Source: Bacilli bacterium
GTDB taxonomy: Bacteria > Bacillota_I > Bacilli_A > RF39 > UBA660
Length of the DNA: 64,000 nt
NCBI GenBank assembly: GCA_017541325.1
Contig: JAFXZI010000003.1
Span: forward strand, 62,001 to 126,000
Reading direction: 5' to 3'
Shown one piece after another: positions 33,073-45,534 of the stretch; within the stretch, counting starts at the first letter, position 1, and every line of letters starts with the position of its first letter. The notes beneath the pieces were generated by a model that was given only the letters and a program-made list of their open reading frames with translations, had not been told where the DNA came from and did no database searches. The position numbers were made by a program, and so were the translations under genes.

Positions 33073-36000
33073 GTGGCATATAAAATGATTAATTGTGGTG
33101 ACCACCGTAAAAGAAGAAGTTTTTCTCGCATAAAAAACACATATGAATTAAAAGATTTATTAGAAATTCAAAAAAAATCTTATCAATGGTTTATTGAAAA
33201 AGGTATAGAAGAGGTTTTTGAGGATTTATTCCCCGTTGAAAATTTTTCTGGTACTTTATCTTTAGAATTTGGAGATTATCATTTTGATGAACCAAGATAT
33301 TCAATAAGACAAAGTAAGGATAGAGAGACTACATTTGCGGCTCCTTTAAAAGTAGAAGTACGTCTTTTTAATCATGAAACTGGAGAAGTAAAAGAACAAG
33401 AAATATTCTTAGGTGACATGCCTATGATGACTGATTCTGGTACTTTTGTAATTAATGGTGCAGAACGTGTTATCGTATCTCAACTTGTTAGATCACCTAG
33501 TGTTTATTTCAATAGAGAAGTAGATAAAAGCGGACGTGTATCTATTACTTCTCAAATTATTCCTACTCGTGGAACTTGGTTAGAATTTGAAACTGATGCA
33601 AGAGATGTTTTATACGTAAGAATAGATAGAACTAGAAAAGTTCCTATCACTACATTATTACGTGCTTTTGGTTTGTCTTCAGATGAAGAAATTTTAGAAG
33701 TATTTGGTAAAAATGAATACTTAGAAAATACACTTGCTAAAGACTCTACAAGAAATACTGATGAAGCTTTAATTGAAATATATGAAAAATTAAGACCAGG
33801 AGAACCATCTACTCTTGATTCTTCTAAAAACCAAATTATCACTAGATTCTTTGATGAATTTAGATATGATTTAGCTAAAGTAGGACGTTATAAATTTAAC
33901 CGTAAGTTAAATGTTTTAGATCGTGTATTAGGTCTTACATTAGCTGAGGACATAAAAGATGGTAAAAAAGTAATTGCTGAAAAAGGAACTGTTGTAAATA
34001 AAGATGTTCTTGATGCAATTAAACCTTTATTTGAAAAAGGATATAATGTTCAAAAAGTTAAAATTAATGAAGATTTAGATAATAATGATCGTATTCAAAC
34101 TATTAAAGTATACGACCCTAATGATAAAAAGAAAGTTTTAACTTTAATTGGTAACGATCAAGAAATTACATTAAAGAGACTTACTATTCCTGATGTTTAT
34201 GCTGCTGTTTCTTATTACTTAAACTTATTAGATGGTTTTGGTAATTTTGATGAAATTGACCATTTAGGAAACAGACGTATTAGACAAGTTGGAGAATTAT
34301 TACAAAATCAATTTAGAATTGGTGTAGCTAGAATGGAAAGAGTTATTCGTGAAAGAATGACTACTCAAGATATGGAAGAAGTTACTCCAAAGACTTTAAT
34401 TAATATTAGACCAATAACTGCTGCGATGAAGGAGTTCTTTGGTAGTTCACAATTATCACAATTCATGGATCAAACTAATCCAATTGCTGAACTTACTAAT
34501 AAGAGACGTTTATCTGCTTTAGGACCAGGAGGATTATCTAGAGATAGAGCTGGTACTGAAGTTCGTGACGTTAATACTTCTCACTATGGTAGAATTTGTC
34601 CTATTGAATCACCAGAAGGACAAAATATTGGACTTATTACATCTCTTGCAAGTTACGCAAAGATTGATGAATATGGATTCATTCTTACTCCATATAGAAA
34701 AGTAGTTAATAAAAAACTTACTGATCAAGTAGATTATTTAACTGCAGATGAAGAGGAAGAGTTAATTATTTCACTTGCTACTAATGAACTTAATGATAAA
34801 GATGAAATGATAGAGGAATTAGTTCCTGCTAGATATAGAGGAGAAAATATTTTAGTTAAACCTGAACAAGTAGACTATGTAGACGTATCTCCTCAACAAG
34901 TTGTTGCAGTTACAACAAGTTGTATTCCATTCCTTGAGCATGACGATGCTACTCGTGCCCTAATGGGAGCTAACATGCAACGTCAATCTGTACCATTATT
35001 AAAGGCTGAAGCTCCTTTAGTTGGTACTGGAGTAGAATATGTTGCAGCTAGAGACTCTGGTGCTGTAGTAGTTGCTAAAGCAGATGGAGTTGTAGAGTAT
35101 GTTGATGCTCGTAAGATTATTGTTAAAAATAAAGGTGGAAAAGATGAGTACTACCTAGCTAACTTTGAATTATCAAATGCTGGTACTTGTCAACATCAAA
35201 GACCAATAGTTAAAGTTGGAGATAAAGTAAAAGCTGGTTCTGTTATCGCTGATGGACCATCAACTGATCAAGGAGAACTTGCTTTAGGTAAAAACGTAGT
35301 TGTAGCATTCATGACATTTAATGGATATAACTACGAGGATGCTGTTATTTTAAATGAAAATCTTGTTAAAGATGATGTATATACTGGTATTCACTTAGAA
35401 GACTTTGAAATGCAATGTCGTGAAACTAAGTTAGGACCAGAAGAAATTACAAGAGACATCCCTAATGTTAGTGATGAAGCTCGTAAAAACTTAGATGAAA
35501 ATGGTATTGTAATAGTTGGTACTGAAGTTAAAGAAGGAGATATCCTTGTTGGTAAAGTTACTCCTAAAGGAATGGCTGAACTTACTTCAGAAGAAAAATT
35601 ATTACATGCAATCTTTGGAGAAAAGACTCGTGAAGTTAGAGATACATCTTTACGTGTTCCACATGGTGGAGACGGGATTGTTCACGATGTTAAGATCTTC
35701 TCTCGTAAAGATAATGATGAATTACCAGCTGGAGTTTCTAAAGTAATTCGTGTATATATTGCACAAAAGAGAAAGATTCAAGTTGGAGATAAGATGAGTG
35801 GACGTCATGGTAATAAAGGTGTTATTTCACTTATTCTTCCACAAGAAGATATGCCTTACTTACCAGATGGTACACCAGTAGATATTATGTTAAATCCACA
35901 AGGTGTTCCTTCTCGTATGAACCTTGGACAAATCTTAGAATTACACTTAGGTATGGCTGCTAAAAAACTTGGTGTTCACGTAGCAACTCCTGTATTCGAT

Positions 36001-36708
36001 GGTGCTAGAACATCTGATATTGAAGAAATGATGGCAGAAGCTGGAATGGAACCTGATGGTAAGACTGTATTATATGATGGTCGTACTGGAGAACCATTTG
36101 ATAATAGAGTATCAGTTGGAGTTATGTACATGATTAAACTTCACCACATGGTTGATGATAAGTTACATGCTCGTTCAACTGGACCATACTCATTAGTTAC
36201 TCAACAACCACTTGGTGGTAAAGCTCAAATGGGTGGACAAAGATTTGGAGAAATGGAAGTTTGGGCACTAGAAGCTTATGGTGCAGCTCATGTTCTTCAA
36301 GAAATCTTAACAGTTAAATCAGATGACGTTCTAGGACGTGTTAAAGTATATGAAGCTTTAGTTAAAGGAGAAGACTTTGAAATAACTGGTATTCCAGAAT
36401 CATTTAGAGTTCTTATGAAAGAATTACAAGCTTTAGGATTAAATTTAAGTATAATTGATGATCAAAATAAAGAATATCAATTAAAAGAAATAGAAGATCA
36501 AGAATATAAAGAAGATATGAATTTAAATATAGATGATATTGATATTCCTGCTAGACAAATTGTTCCAGATCAAGAAACTTCTACAGAAGAAATAATTGAA
36601 GAAGAGGAAGAAGAATATCAAGATGATTTAGATTCGTTAGATGATGCAGAGTTCAATGCCGAAGAAGAACTGTTCTTTGAAAATGAACTTGAGAAGGGGG
36701 ATGAATAA
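33073..36708 (+). CDS. rpoB: DNA-directed RNA polymerase beta subunit
   Basis: RpoB forms the catalytic cleft with RpoC. The 1211-residue protein has the rifampicin region ([21 protein letters not shown]), [10 protein letters not shown] and [11 protein letters not shown]. The C-terminal 70 residues or so form a strongly acidic tail of Asp and Glu. The start is GTG 33073 with GGGGTGA upstream. A long leader with two promoters and a terminator precedes it, and rpoC starts one base after its stop. Confidence 0.98.
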   Translation: MAYKMINCGDHRKRRSFSRIKNTYELKDLLEIQKKSYQWFIEKGIEEVFEDLFPVENFSGTLSLEFGDYHFDEPRYSIRQSKDRETTFAAPLKVEVRLFNHETGEVKEQEIFLGDMPMMTDSGTFVINGAERVIVSQLVRSPSVYFNREVDKSGRVSITSQIIPTRGTWLEFETDARDVLYVRIDRTRKVPITTLLRAFGLSSDEEILEVFGKNEYLENTLAKDSTRNTDEALIEIYEKLRPGEPSTLDSSKNQIITRFFDEFRYDLAKVGRYKFNRKLNVLDRVLGLTLAEDIKDGKKVIAEKGTVVNKDVLDAIKPLFEKGYNVQKVKINEDLDNNDRIQTIKVYDPNDKKKVLTLIGNDQEITLKRLTIPDVYAAVSYYLNLLDGFGNFDEIDHLGNRRIRQVGELLQNQFRIGVARMERVIRERMTTQDMEEVTPKTLINIRPITAAMKEFFGSSQLSQFMDQTNPIAELTNKRRLSALGPGGLSRDRAGTEVRDVNTSHYGRICPIESPEGQNIGLITSLASYAKIDEYGFILTPYRKVVNKKLTDQVDYLTADEEEELIISLATNELNDKDEMIEELVPARYRGENILVKPEQVDYVDVSPQQVVAVTTSCIPFLEHDDATRALMGANMQRQSVPLLKAEAPLVGTGVEYVAARDSGAVVVAKADGVVEYVDARKIIVKNKGGKDEYYLANFELSNAGTCQHQRPIVKVGDKVKAGSVIADGPSTDQGELALGKNVVVAFMTFNGYNYEDAVILNENLVKDDVYTGIHLEDFEMQCRETKLGPEEITRDIPNVSDEARKNLDENGIVIVGTEVKEGDILVGKVTPKGMAELTSEEKLLHAIFGEKTREVRDTSLRVPHGGDGIVHDVKIFSRKDNDELPAGVSKVIRVYIAQKRKIQVGDKMSGRHGNKGVISLILPQEDMPYLPDGTPVDIMLNPQGVPSRMNLGQILELHLGMAAKKLGVHVATPVFDGARTSDIEEMMAEAGMEPDGKTVLYDGRTGEPFDNRVSVGVMYMIKLHHMVDDKLHARSTGPYSLVTQQPLGGKAQMGGQRFGEMEVWALEAYGAAHVLQEILTVKSDDVLGRVKVYEALVKGEDFEITGIPESFRVLMKELQALGLNLSIIDDQNKEYQLKEIEDQEYKEDMNLNIDDIDIPARQIVPDQETSTEEIIEEEEEEYQDDLDSLDDAEFNAEEELFFENELEKGDE

Positions 36709-36709
36709 T

Positions 36710-39700
36710 ATGATAGCAGTTAATTCATTTGAAGCCTTAAAAATAGGTATTGCATCTCCTGAAATGATTCGTAGTTGGTCATATGGTGAAGTTAAAAAAC
36801 CAGAAACAATTAACTATAGAACTTTAAAACCTGAAAGAGATGGTTTGTTCTGTGAAAAGATTTTTGGACCAACAAAAGATTTTGAATGTTCTTGTGGTAA
36901 ATACAAGAGAATTAGATATAAAAATATTATTTGTGATAGATGTGGAGTAGAAGTTACTCGTTCAAAAGTTAGACGTGAAAGAATGGGACATATTGAACTA
37001 GCTTCTCCTGTATCACACATTTGGTTCTTTAAAGGAGTTCCTTCTCGTATGGGATTAGTTCTTGATATGAGTCCAAGGGACCTAGAAGAAGTACTATACT
37101 TTGTAAGTTATGTTGTTATTGATAAAGGAGTTGCTCCTTTAGAAGACAAACAAACTTTATCTGAAAAAGAGTACCGTCAATATTATGAAAAATATGGTAC
37201 TGGATTTAAAGTAGGTATGGGTGCTGAAGCTATTAAAGAACTACTTAAGAAAGTTGATCTTGAAAAAGAAATAGCAGAAATTACTGCTGAACTTGAAAAT
37301 GCTCAAGGTCAAAAGAGAACTAGATTAGTTAAGAGATTAGATGTACTTAATGCTTTCTATAAATCAAATCAACGTCCTGAATGGATGATACTAGATGTAA
37401 TTCCAGTTATTCCACCAGAACTTAGACCAATGATTCAATTAGATGGTGGTAGATTTGCTACATCTGACTTAAATGATTTATATAGACGTGTTATTAACCG
37501 TAACAATCGTTTAAAGAAACTTATTGCACTTAATGCTCCAGGAATCATTATTCAAAACGAAAAACGTATGTTACAAGAAGCAGTAGACGCATTATTTGAC
37601 AACGGACGTCGTGGAAGAAGCATCACTGGTGCTGGAAATCGTGCTCTTAAGTCACTTTCTAGTATGTTAAAAGGTAAACAAGGTCGTTTCCGTCAAAACT
37701 TACTTGGAAAACGTGTTGACTACTCTGGACGTTCAGTTATTGTAGTTGGACCAAGCTTAAAGATGTATCAATGTGGTATTCCAAAAGAAATGGCTCTTGA
37801 ATTATTTAAACCACATGTAATTCATGGTTTAGTAGAAAAAGATATTGCTCACAATATTAAAGCTGCTAAAAGATTAATAGACAATAGAGATCCTCAAGTA
37901 TGGGATATCGTTGAAGAAGTTATTAAAGAACATCCTGTTATGTTAAACCGTGCACCAACTCTTCACCGTTTAGGAATTCAAGCATTTGAACCAGTATTAA
38001 TTGGTGGTAAAGCAATTCGTCTTCACCCACTTGTTTGTACTGCATTCAACGCTGACTTCGATGGAGACCAAATGGCTGTACACGTACCTTTAAGTTTAGA
38101 AGCTCAAGCAGAAGCAAGACTTCTTATGTTAGGTGCTAATAACATCCTTTCACCAAAAGATGGTAGTCCAATCGTTACTCCATCACAAGACATGGTATTA
38201 GGTAACTATTACATAACTATGGAAAAAGCAGGACTTCCAGGAGAAGGAAGAATATTTAAAAATGCTAATGAAGCTTTAATGGCTTATGAAAGAAGAGAGA
38301 TTACTCTTCATACAAGAATTGCTATACCAGTTGATTCATTTAAACATAAATTATTTATTGAATCACAAAAAGGTAAATATCTTGTGACTACAGTTGGTAA
38401 AATTAAATTTAATGAAATCTTACCAGATTCATTTGCATACATTAATGAACCAACTGCTGATAATATTCAAAATATGACTCCTAATAAATACTTTATTGAA
38501 CAAGGAGAAGATATTCCTGAAGTTATCAAAAATATGCCTCTTGTTAAACCATTTGCAAAAGGTACATTAGAAAGTATCATAGCTCAAATCTTTAAGAGAT
38601 ATAGAACTACTGAAACATCTATCATGCTTGATAAGATGAAAGATTTAGGATTTAAATATTCTACAATCGCCGGTGTTACTATTTCAATTAGTGATGTTGT
38701 TACAAGTGATAACAAAAACGAAATAATTGAAGAAGCTAATAAGATGGTTGATAAGATTAATAAACAATATAATCGTGGATTAATAACTGAAGAAGAGAGA
38801 TTTGAGAAAGTTATATCTACTTGGGATGGTGCAAAAAACAGTGTTCAAAAAGAGTTATCATTAAAAGCTGATGCTAATATGGATAACCCAATATTCATGA
38901 TGATGCACTCTAAAGCTCGTGGATCTATCGCTCAATTTACTCAAGTTGCTGGTATGCGTGGTATCATGGCTAAACCAGATGGTACTCCAGTTGAAATTCC
39001 AATTACTTCAAACTTCCGTGAAGGATTATCAGTTGCTGAGTTCTTCTTATCTACTCATGGTGCTCGTAAAGGTTCAGCAGATACTGCCTTAAAGACAGCT
39101 GACTCTGGATACTTAACAAGACGTTTAGTAGATGTATCACAAAACATTATTGTTCGCGAAGAAGACTGTGGTACTGAAAATGGTGTTGTTGTTAAAGACT
39201 TTATCAATGACAAGACTGGTGAAGTAATAGAAAAATTATATGATCGTATTGTTGGAAGATATTCTAACAAGAAAATCATTAATCCAGAAACAAAGAAAGT
39301 TATTTGTGAAAAACTAGATTTAATTACTGAATCAATAGCTGAAAAGATAGTTGATGCAGGAATTACTGAAGTAGAAATTAGAACATGCTTAACATGTAAT
39401 ACAATTAATGGTGTATGTAAGAAATGTTACGGACGTAATCTTGCTACTGGTAACTTAGCTGAAATTGGAGAAGCTGTAGGAGTTATGGCTGCACAAGCTA
39501 TCGGAGAACCAGGAACACAACTTACAATGCGTACTTTCCATAATGGTGGAGTTGCAGGTGAAGAAGATATTACACAAGGTCTTCCTCGTGTACAAGAATT
39601 ATTTGAAGCTCGTATACCAAAAGGAAAAGCATGTATTGCAGAAATTGATGGTAAAGTAACAAAAATTGATGAAGATCATGGTAAATTTAGAATTAATATC

Positions 39701-40342
39701 AAAAATGATAAAGAAACTAAAGAACATGTTACTAACTATGGTGTTAAATTAAGAGTAGAAGTTGGAGATAATGTTGTTGCTGGTGATAAATTAAGTGAAG
39801 GTGCTATTTCACCAAAAGAATTATTAACAGTAACAGATCCACTTACAACTCAAGAATACATCTTAAAAGAAGTACAAAACGTTTATCGTGGACAAGGTGT
39901 TGATATTTCGGATAAACACATTGAAATTATTGCAAGACGTATGATTTCTAAGATTAGAATAGTTGAATCTGGAGATACAACGTTCCTTCCTGGACTTTTA
40001 GTTAACTATCGTGAATTTAACGAAGGTAATAAAGAAGTTATTATTAAAGGAAAGAAACCAGCTATTGGTAAACCAGTTCTTCTTGGTATTACTAAAGCTT
40101 CTTTAGGAACTGAATCATTCCTTGCTGCTGCATCATTCCAAGAAACTACAAGAATTCTTACTGATGCATCAATTAATGGAAAAACAGATACTCTAGAAGG
40201 ATTGAAAGAAAATGTTATTATAGGTAAATTAATTCCAGCTGGTACTGGTGTTAAAGCATATCGTAACGTTGAATATGAACTAGCTTCTCAATTTGTTGAT
40301 GAGGAACCTCTTGATAAATTAGAAGATGAATTCATGGAATAA
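36710..40342 (+). CDS. rpoC: DNA-directed RNA polymerase beta' subunit
   Basis: RpoC carries the catalytic magnesium. The 1210-residue protein has [12 protein letters not shown], the N-terminal zinc site (CSCGKYK and CDRCGVEV) and the second cluster ([16 protein letters not shown]). ATG 36710 follows GAAGGGGG; the longer frame reaching into rpoB is not used. A perfect palindromic terminator follows. Confidence 0.98.
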   Translation: MIAVNSFEALKIGIASPEMIRSWSYGEVKKPETINYRTLKPERDGLFCEKIFGPTKDFECSCGKYKRIRYKNIICDRCGVEVTRSKVRRERMGHIELASPVSHIWFFKGVPSRMGLVLDMSPRDLEEVLYFVSYVVIDKGVAPLEDKQTLSEKEYRQYYEKYGTGFKVGMGAEAIKELLKKVDLEKEIAEITAELENAQGQKRTRLVKRLDVLNAFYKSNQRPEWMILDVIPVIPPELRPMIQLDGGRFATSDLNDLYRRVINRNNRLKKLIALNAPGIIIQNEKRMLQEAVDALFDNGRRGRSITGAGNRALKSLSSMLKGKQGRFRQNLLGKRVDYSGRSVIVVGPSLKMYQCGIPKEMALELFKPHVIHGLVEKDIAHNIKAAKRLIDNRDPQVWDIVEEVIKEHPVMLNRAPTLHRLGIQAFEPVLIGGKAIRLHPLVCTAFNADFDGDQMAVHVPLSLEAQAEARLLMLGANNILSPKDGSPIVTPSQDMVLGNYYITMEKAGLPGEGRIFKNANEALMAYERREITLHTRIAIPVDSFKHKLFIESQKGKYLVTTVGKIKFNEILPDSFAYINEPTADNIQNMTPNKYFIEQGEDIPEVIKNMPLVKPFAKGTLESIIAQIFKRYRTTETSIMLDKMKDLGFKYSTIAGVTISISDVVTSDNKNEIIEEANKMVDKINKQYNRGLITEEERFEKVISTWDGAKNSVQKELSLKADANMDNPIFMMMHSKARGSIAQFTQVAGMRGIMAKPDGTPVEIPITSNFREGLSVAEFFLSTHGARKGSADTALKTADSGYLTRRLVDVSQNIIVREEDCGTENGVVVKDFINDKTGEVIEKLYDRIVGRYSNKKIINPETKKVICEKLDLITESIAEKIVDAGITEVEIRTCLTCNTINGVCKKCYGRNLATGNLAEIGEAVGVMAAQAIGEPGTQLTMRTFHNGGVAGEEDITQGLPRVQELFEARIPKGKACIAEIDGKVTKIDEDHGKFRINIKNDKETKEHVTNYGVKLRVEVGDNVVAGDKLSEGAISPKELLTVTDPLTTQEYILKEVQNVYRGQGVDISDKHIEIIARRMISKIRIVESGDTTFLPGLLVNYREFNEGNKEVIIKGKKPAIGKPVLLGITKASLGTESFLAAASFQETTRILTDASINGKTDTLEGLKENVIIGKLIPAGTGVKAYRNVEYELASQFVDEEPLDKLEDEFME

Positions 40343-40344
40343 TT

Positions 40345-40378
40345 AAAAAGATAAAGTTTAAACTTTATCTTTTTTTTT
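40345..40378 (+). terminator. Intrinsic terminator after rpoC
   Basis: AAAAAGATAAAGTTT and AAACTTTATCTTTTT form a perfect palindrome with a T run. Confidence 0.85.
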
Positions 40379-40386
40379 ATGTGATG

Positions 40387-40392
40387 TATAAT
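40387..40392 (+). promoter_or_regulatory. Possible -10 of the small membrane protein gene
   Basis: TATAAT 20 bases before the start codon; the -35 would fall in the rpoC terminator. Confidence 0.35.
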
Positions 40393-40411
40393 TTAGTCAG
40401 GTGATATTATT

Positions 40412-40567
40412 ATGAGATTAAATAATAAAGGATGGGGATTATCTTCATTTATTATGTTTTTATGTATATTTTTTATTGCTTTATTAATTCTTGTAATAGT
40501 AGGAAATGCTTTATCTGGAACTTCTAAAAGAGATCCAGTAGATTTAATAGAAAATGCAAATGGATAA
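40412..40567 (+). CDS. Small single-span membrane protein of unknown function
   Basis: An ATG preceded by CAGGTGAT opens a 51-residue frame. It has NNKGWGLSSF, then a strong membrane segment (about residues 11-34) and a polar tail ending IENANG. The short basic start, KGWGL and following hydrophobic helix recall a prepilin N-terminus, but the glutamate at pilin position five is missing. It lies between the rpoC terminator and a bidirectional terminator and has a TATAAT upstream, so it looks like a real single-gene unit. Confidence 0.6.
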   Translation: MRLNNKGWGLSSFIMFLCIFFIALLILVIVGNALSGTSKRDPVDLIENANG

Positions 40568-40572
40568 AATAA

Positions 40573-40596
40573 AAAAACTAGCATATGCTAGTTTTT
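40573..40596. terminator. Bidirectional terminator between the small gene and mscL
   Basis: AAAAACTAGC, ATAT, GCTAGTTTTT: a perfect palindrome with A and T runs on each side, usable on both strands for the convergent genes. Confidence 0.8.
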
Positions 40597-40993
40597 ATTT
40601 TGACTTTTTATTCTCTTTTTTTAATAAATCTCTAATTTCTTCAAGAAGAAGAACTTCATCAGATTTAGGTACAGGTGCATCGTCTTTTTTCTTTTTACCA
40701 ACAGATAATACTTTATTAACAGCTTTTAATAATAAGAATAAAACGAATGCCATGATGACAAAGTTAATTATAGCAGTTAAAAATGCACCATAATTGATGT
40801 ATTGTCCTCCATATATTTTAACTTGTCCTCCAACTTCAGCACCACCAATACCATTTATTAATGGATTGATTACGTTCTCAGTTAAAGCTGTAACGATATT
40901 ACCAAAAGCAGCTCCGATAATAACACCGATTGCCATATCCATAACGTTACCACGTAATATGAATTCTTTGAATTCTTTAACGAAATTTTTCAT
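40595..40993 (-). CDS. mscL: Large-conductance mechanosensitive channel
   Basis: MscL opens under membrane tension and releases solutes during hypo-osmotic shock. The 132-residue protein starts KNFVKEFKEFILRGNVMDMAIGVIIGAAFG, a classic MscL first helix, has a second membrane helix and a C-terminal charged helix (LLLEEIRDLLKKE). AGAGGTG lies upstream on the minus strand. It is inserted between rpoC and the str operon. Confidence 0.96.
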   Translation of the reverse strand: MKNFVKEFKEFILRGNVMDMAIGVIIGAAFGNIVTALTENVINPLINGIGGAEVGGQVKIYGGQYINYGAFLTAIINFVIMAFVLFLLLKAVNKVLSVGKKKKDDAPVPKSDEVLLLEEIRDLLKKENKKSK

Positions 40994-41013
40994 TTTTTCA
41001 CCTCTTTATATAG

Positions 41014-41022
41014 ATTATAACA
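41014..41022 (-). promoter_or_regulatory. Extended -10 promoter of mscL
   Basis: On the minus strand the sequence reads TGTTATAAT, 21 bases before the mscL start codon. Confidence 0.55.
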
Positions 41023-41040
41023 CATTTTTATTCTTTTGTA

Positions 41041-41069
41041 TTGACTTTAAATTACCATTTTGATATATT
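41041..41069 (+). promoter_or_regulatory. Promoter of rpsL-rpsG-fusA
   Basis: TTGACT (41041-41046), 17 bases, then TATATT (41064-41069) with an extended TGa. Confidence 0.7.
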
Positions 41070-41090
41070 ATCTATGTTTGTTGAATTAGG

Positions 41091-41146
41091 TTTTGCTGCG
41101 GCAAAATTTATATTTAATATTAAAAATGACACACCCGGAGATGTGT
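41091..41146 (+). promoter_or_regulatory. Hairpins in the rpsL leader
   Basis: TTTTGC-TGCG-GCAAAA (41091-41106) and ACACA/TGTGT (41129-41146) lie between promoter and rpsL. They could be an autoregulatory leader, but I recognise no known motif. Confidence 0.35.
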
Positions 41147-41168
41147 AAAGAAAGGAGAATTGTTTTAT

Positions 41169-41582
41169 ATGACTACAATGAATCAATTAGTTAAAAAAGG
41201 TAGAGGTTCAAAAGTAAGAAAACCTAAATCACCTGTTTTAAGATATGGATTAAATAGTATTCAAAAGAAAAGAACTACACAAATATCACCACAAAAACGT
41301 GGAGTATGTACTCGTGTTGGAACAATGACACCTAAGAAACCAAACTCAGCACTTCGTAAATATGCTCGTGTACGTTTAAGTAATGGTACTGAAGTAACAT
41401 GCTATATTCCAGGAATTGGTCATAACTTACAAGAGCACAGCGTTGTTTTAATTCGTGGAGGACGTGTTAAAGACCTTATCGGAGTTCGTTATCATATTAT
41501 TAGAGGAACTTTAGATACTGCTGGTGTTAAAGATAGAAAAAAAGCTCGTAGTAAATACGGTGCAAAAAAACCAAAAAAATAA
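41169..41582 (+). CDS. rpsL: 30S ribosomal protein S12
   Basis: S12 lies at the decoding centre. The 137-residue protein opens [13 protein letters not shown] and has [15 protein letters not shown] and the streptomycin-region [14 protein letters not shown] 41169 fits the family N-terminus, with AAAGGAG upstream. It heads the str operon rpsL-rpsG-fusA, with tuf following on its own promoter. Confidence 0.97.
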   Translation: MTTMNQLVKKGRGSKVRKPKSPVLRYGLNSIQKKRTTQISPQKRGVCTRVGTMTPKKPNSALRKYARVRLSNGTEVTCYIPGIGHNLQEHSVVLIRGGRVKDLIGVRYHIIRGTLDTAGVKDRKKARSKYGAKKPKK

Positions 41583-41616
41583 AATTAGATTAGATAGATA
41601 GAAAGGAGGATATATA

Positions 41617-42084
41617 ATGCGTAAGAGACGTGCGGTAAAAAGAGATGTTTTACCAGATCCTATATATAATTCAAAAATAATTACAAAATTAGTTAATACT
41701 ATTATGTTAGATGGTAAAAAAGGAATTGCTCAAACTATACTTTATCAAGCATTTGATATGGTAAAAGAGAAAACTGGGGAAGATCCAATGGAAATATTCA
41801 ACAAAGCAATGGAAAATATTACTCCTCAATTAGAAGTTAAATCTCGTAGAGTTGGTGGTTCTAACTATCAAGTACCAATCGAAGTAACTCCTGCAAGAGG
41901 ACAAGCTTTAGCACTTCGTTGGTTAGTTAAATTTGCTAGAGATAGAGGAGGTCGTGGTATGGCCGAAAATTTAGCAAATGAATTAATAGATGCTTCAAAC
42001 GGAATGGGTGGAGCAGTTAAAAAACGTGAAGATACACATAGAATGGCAGAAGCTAATAAAGCATTTGCACATTATCGTTGGTAG
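41617..42084 (+). CDS. rpsG: 30S ribosomal protein S7
   Basis: S7 nucleates assembly of the 30S head. The 155-residue protein starts [17 protein letters not shown] and has the usual [14 protein letters not shown] stretch and [15 protein letters not shown] ending. AAAGGAGG precedes the ATG. It lies between rpsL and fusA in the standard order. Confidence 0.97.
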   Translation: MRKRRAVKRDVLPDPIYNSKIITKLVNTIMLDGKKGIAQTILYQAFDMVKEKTGEDPMEIFNKAMENITPQLEVKSRRVGGSNYQVPIEVTPARGQALALRWLVKFARDRGGRGMAENLANELIDASNGMGGAVKKREDTHRMAEANKAFAHYRW

Positions 42085-42099
42085 AAAGGAGAGAATAGT

Positions 42100-44172
42100 A
42101 TGGCACGTGAAACATCATTATTACAAACAAGAAACTTTGGTATAATGGCGCATATCGATGCTGGTAAAACTACATGTACTGAACGTGTTTTATTCCATAC
42201 ACATAAGATTCATAAAATTGGTGAAACTCACGAAGGTGAATCTCAAATGGACTGGATGGAACAAGAAAAAGAACGTGGTATAACTATTACTTCAGCAGCA
42301 ACTACTGCTTACTGGAAAGGATATAGATTTAACATTATCGATACTCCAGGACACGTAGACTTTACTGTAGAAGTTAGTCGTAGTTTAAGAGTTCTAGACG
42401 GTGCTATTGCCCTTCTTGATGCTCAAGCTGGTGTTGAACCACAAACTGAAACTGTATGGCGTCAAGCTACTGAATTCAAAGTACCAAGATTAATATTTGC
42501 TAATAAGATGGATAAGATGGGGGCAAACTTTGAATATACACTAGGAACAATTTCTTCAAGATTAGGTGTTAATGCTAAACCAATTGAATGGCCTATTGGA
42601 GCTGAAGATCAATTCAATGGTGTAATTGATTTAGTTACAATGAAAGCTTATCAATTTGATGGTAAAGAAGAAGAGGAAGCTAAAGAAATAGAAATTCCTG
42701 AAGATTTAAAAGCAATTGCTGAAGAAAAAAGAGCAGATTTAATTGAAACAATTGCTGTATATGACGAAGAATTAATGGAAAAATATTTAGAGGGAGAAGA
42801 ACTTCCAGTAGATTTAATTAAAAAAGCTATTAGAAAAGGTACTCTAGATGTTGAATTCTTCCCAGTAATGTGTGGAACTGCTTTAGGGAACATGGGTGTT
42901 AAACCACTTCTTGATGCAGTAATTGATTATTTACCATCTCCACTTGATGTTGAATCTATTAAAGGAACTGAACCAAGAACAGGAAATGAAATAGAAAGAC
43001 ATCCTAGTGATGATGAACCATTTAGTTCATTAGCATTTAAAGTTATGACAGATCCATTTGTTGGACGTTTAACTTTCTTCAGAGTTTATTCAGGACACTT
43101 AAGTAGTGGTTCTTATGTAATGAACTCTAGTAAAGATACTAAAGAAAGAATTGGTCGTATTCTATTAATGCATGCTAATTCTCGTACAGAAATATCTGAT
43201 GTATATACTGGAGATATAGCTGCAGCAGTAGGACTTAAAAATACAACTACTGGAGATACTTTATGTGATGAAAAGAAACAAATTATCTTAGAATCTATGG
43301 AGTTCCCAGAACCAGTTATTCAATTAGCTGTTGAACCAAAATCTAAAGCTGATCAAGATAAAATGGCTTTAGCTCTTCAAAAATTAGCTGAAGAGGATCC
43401 TACATTTAAAGTTTCAACTAATCATGAAACTGGACAAACTGTTATTGCTGGTATGGGTGAATTACACCTTGATGTATTAGTAGACAGAATGAAAAGAGAA
43501 TTCAATGTTGAAGCAAATATTGGACAACCACAAGTTGCTTATCGTGAAACAATTAAGAAAGCTGCTGATTGTGAAGGTAAGTATATTAAACAATCTGGTG
43601 GACGTGGACAATATGGACATGTATGGATTAAATTTGAACCAAATCCTGATAAAGGATATGAATTCGTTGATGCTATTGTAGGTGGAGTTGTTCCAAGAGA
43701 ATATATTCCTGTAACTGATAAAGGACTACAAGAAGCATTAGAAAGTGGTGTTTTAGCAGGATACCCAATGATAGACGTTAAAGCTACTCTATTTGATGGA
43801 TCATACCATGAAGTAGACTCTAGTGAAATGGCATTCAAAATTGCTGCTAGTATGGCTTTAAAAGAAGCTAAAAACAAATGTGATCCTGTATTACTTGAGC
43901 CAATCATGAAAGTAGATGTAACTGTACCAGATGAATATTTTGGTAACGTTATGGGAGACATTACAAGCCGTAGAGGTAAACCATTAGGACAAGAAAATGT
44001 TGGTAATGCTATTAGATTATCAGCAATGGTACCTTTAGCTGAAATGTTTGGATATGCTACAAGCTTAAGAAGTAATTCACAAGGAAGAGGAAACTTCGTT
44101 ATGACATTCGATCATTATGAAGAAGTTCCTAAAAATATTGCCGAAACAATTATTAAGAAAAACGGAAACTAG
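42100..44172 (+). CDS. fusA: Elongation factor G
   Basis: EF-G is the GTPase that drives translocation. The 690-residue protein has G1 AHIDAGKTT, the switch region [19 protein letters not shown] and NKMDKMG, followed by domains II-V with [17 protein letters not shown] precedes ATG 42100, 15 bases after rpsG. Length is ordinary. Confidence 0.97.
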   Translation: MARETSLLQTRNFGIMAHIDAGKTTCTERVLFHTHKIHKIGETHEGESQMDWMEQEKERGITITSAATTAYWKGYRFNIIDTPGHVDFTVEVSRSLRVLDGAIALLDAQAGVEPQTETVWRQATEFKVPRLIFANKMDKMGANFEYTLGTISSRLGVNAKPIEWPIGAEDQFNGVIDLVTMKAYQFDGKEEEEAKEIEIPEDLKAIAEEKRADLIETIAVYDEELMEKYLEGEELPVDLIKKAIRKGTLDVEFFPVMCGTALGNMGVKPLLDAVIDYLPSPLDVESIKGTEPRTGNEIERHPSDDEPFSSLAFKVMTDPFVGRLTFFRVYSGHLSSGSYVMNSSKDTKERIGRILLMHANSRTEISDVYTGDIAAAVGLKNTTTGDTLCDEKKQIILESMEFPEPVIQLAVEPKSKADQDKMALALQKLAEEDPTFKVSTNHETGQTVIAGMGELHLDVLVDRMKREFNVEANIGQPQVAYRETIKKAADCEGKYIKQSGGRGQYGHVWIKFEPNPDKGYEFVDAIVGGVVPREYIPVTDKGLQEALESGVLAGYPMIDVKATLFDGSYHEVDSSEMAFKIAASMALKEAKNKCDPVLLEPIMKVDVTVPDEYFGNVMGDITSRRGKPLGQENVGNAIRLSAMVPLAEMFGYATSLRSNSQGRGNFVMTFDHYEEVPKNIAETIIKKNGN

Positions 44173-44212
44173 TATAATTACAAGATTAGTCTTGTATTAT
44201 AAATAAAAATAG

Positions 44213-44241
44213 TTGATAAAAATTCAATTATTAGATAAAAT
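44213..44241 (+). promoter_or_regulatory. Promoter of tuf
   Basis: TTGATA (44213-44218), 17 bases, then TAAAAT (44236-44241). It lies in the 99-base gap after fusA, next to an ACAAGA/TCTTGT hairpin that lacks a T run. Confidence 0.6.
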
Positions 44242-44271
44242 AAAGTAGTAATTAAAAAAGGAGGAATAATT

Positions 44272-45456
44272 ATGGCAAAAGAAAAATTTGACAGAAGCAA
44301 ACCACATGTTAATATTGGTACTATCGGACATGTTGACCATGGTAAAACAACATTAACTGCTGCTATTACAAAGAGACAATCTGAAAAATTTGGTGGAGAA
44401 TTCGTTGATTATGCAAATATCGACAAAGCACCAGAAGAAAGAGAACGTGGTATTACAATTAATACTGCCCATGTAGAGTATCAAACAGAAACTCGTCACT
44501 ATGCCCATGTAGACTGCCCAGGACATGCTGACTACGTTAAAAACATGATCACAGGAGCTGCTCAAATGGATGGAGCAATCTTAGTTATTGCTGCTACAGA
44601 TGGACCAATGCAACAAACTCGTGAACATATCTTATTATCTCGTCAAGTTGGTGTACCAAGAATGGTAGTATTCTTAAATAAATGTGATCAAGTTGATGAT
44701 CCAGAACTTTTAGACTTAGTTGAAATGGAAGTTCGTGAATTATTAAATGAATACGATTATGATGGAGACAATACTCCAATTATCAGAGGATCTGCATTAA
44801 AAGCTCTTGAAGGAGATCCTGATGCTGTTAAAGCAATTGATGACTTAATGGATGCTGTTGATACATGGATTCCAACTCCAGAACGTGATACTGACAAACC
44901 ATTCTTAATGAGTATTGAAGACGTATTTACAATCACTGGACGTGGAACTGTTGTTACTGGACGTGTTGAAAGAGGAAAAATTACATTAAATGAACCAGTT
45001 GAAATCGTTGGTATTAAACCTACTAAATCAACAGTTGTAACTGGAATCGAAATGTTCAGAAAACAATTAGACGCTGCTCAAGCAGGAGACAATGCAGGTA
45101 TCTTATTACGTGGTATTGCTCGTGAAGAAGTTGAACGTGGACAAGTTTTAGCTAAACCAGGAAGTGTTACACCTCATAAGAAATTTACTGCACAAGTATA
45201 TGTTCTTACTAAAGAAGAAGGTGGAAGACATACTCCATTCTTTGCTAACTATAGACCACAATTCTATTTCAGAACTACAGATGTTACTGGTGTAATTGAA
45301 TTACCAGCTGGTGTTGATATGGTTATGCCTGGAGACAATGTAGAAATTACTGTTGAATTAATTCACCCAATTGCTATCGAAAATGGTACTAAATTCTCTA
45401 TCCGTGAAGGTGGAAGAACTGTTGGTGCTGGTAATGTTACATCAATTGTTGAATAA
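44272..45456 (+). CDS. tuf: Elongation factor Tu
   Basis: EF-Tu delivers aminoacyl-tRNA to the ribosome. The 394-residue protein has [30 protein letters not shown] and the domain III ending. AAAAGGAGG precedes ATG 44272. It has its own promoter after fusA and a terminator following. I see only one tuf in this window. Confidence 0.98.
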   Translation: MAKEKFDRSKPHVNIGTIGHVDHGKTTLTAAITKRQSEKFGGEFVDYANIDKAPEERERGITINTAHVEYQTETRHYAHVDCPGHADYVKNMITGAAQMDGAILVIAATDGPMQQTREHILLSRQVGVPRMVVFLNKCDQVDDPELLDLVEMEVRELLNEYDYDGDNTPIIRGSALKALEGDPDAVKAIDDLMDAVDTWIPTPERDTDKPFLMSIEDVFTITGRGTVVTGRVERGKITLNEPVEIVGIKPTKSTVVTGIEMFRKQLDAAQAGDNAGILLRGIAREEVERGQVLAKPGSVTPHKKFTAQVYVLTKEEGGRHTPFFANYRPQFYFRTTDVTGVIELPAGVDMVMPGDNVEITVELIHPIAIENGTKFSIREGGRTVGAGNVTSIVE

Positions 45457-45470
45457 TTTATAGTTAATTA

Positions 45471-45495
45471 AAAAGCTTCAAATGAAGCTTTTTTT
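45471..45495 (+). terminator. Intrinsic terminator after tuf
   Basis: AAAAGCTTC, an AAAT loop and GAAGCTTTT run into a T tract. Confidence 0.8.
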
Positions 45496-45502
45496 ATTGC
45501 AT

Positions 45503-45529
45503 AAAAAAACAGATTTAATAATCTGTTTT
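45503..45529 (-). terminator. Terminator of the FemABX gene
   Basis: AAAACAGATT/AATCTGTTTT with a TAAT loop; on the minus strand a T run follows. It lies just past the stop of the minus-strand gene. Confidence 0.7.
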
Positions 45530-45534
45530 ATTAC

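Noticed and set aside
40554-41063. Plus-strand frames opposite mscL
   Set aside because: mscL on the minus strand has strong family motifs and its own signals; these are shadows.
43539-43961. A 140-codon minus-strand frame opposite fusA
   Set aside because: It lies entirely within a clear EF-G coding region and has no start signals.
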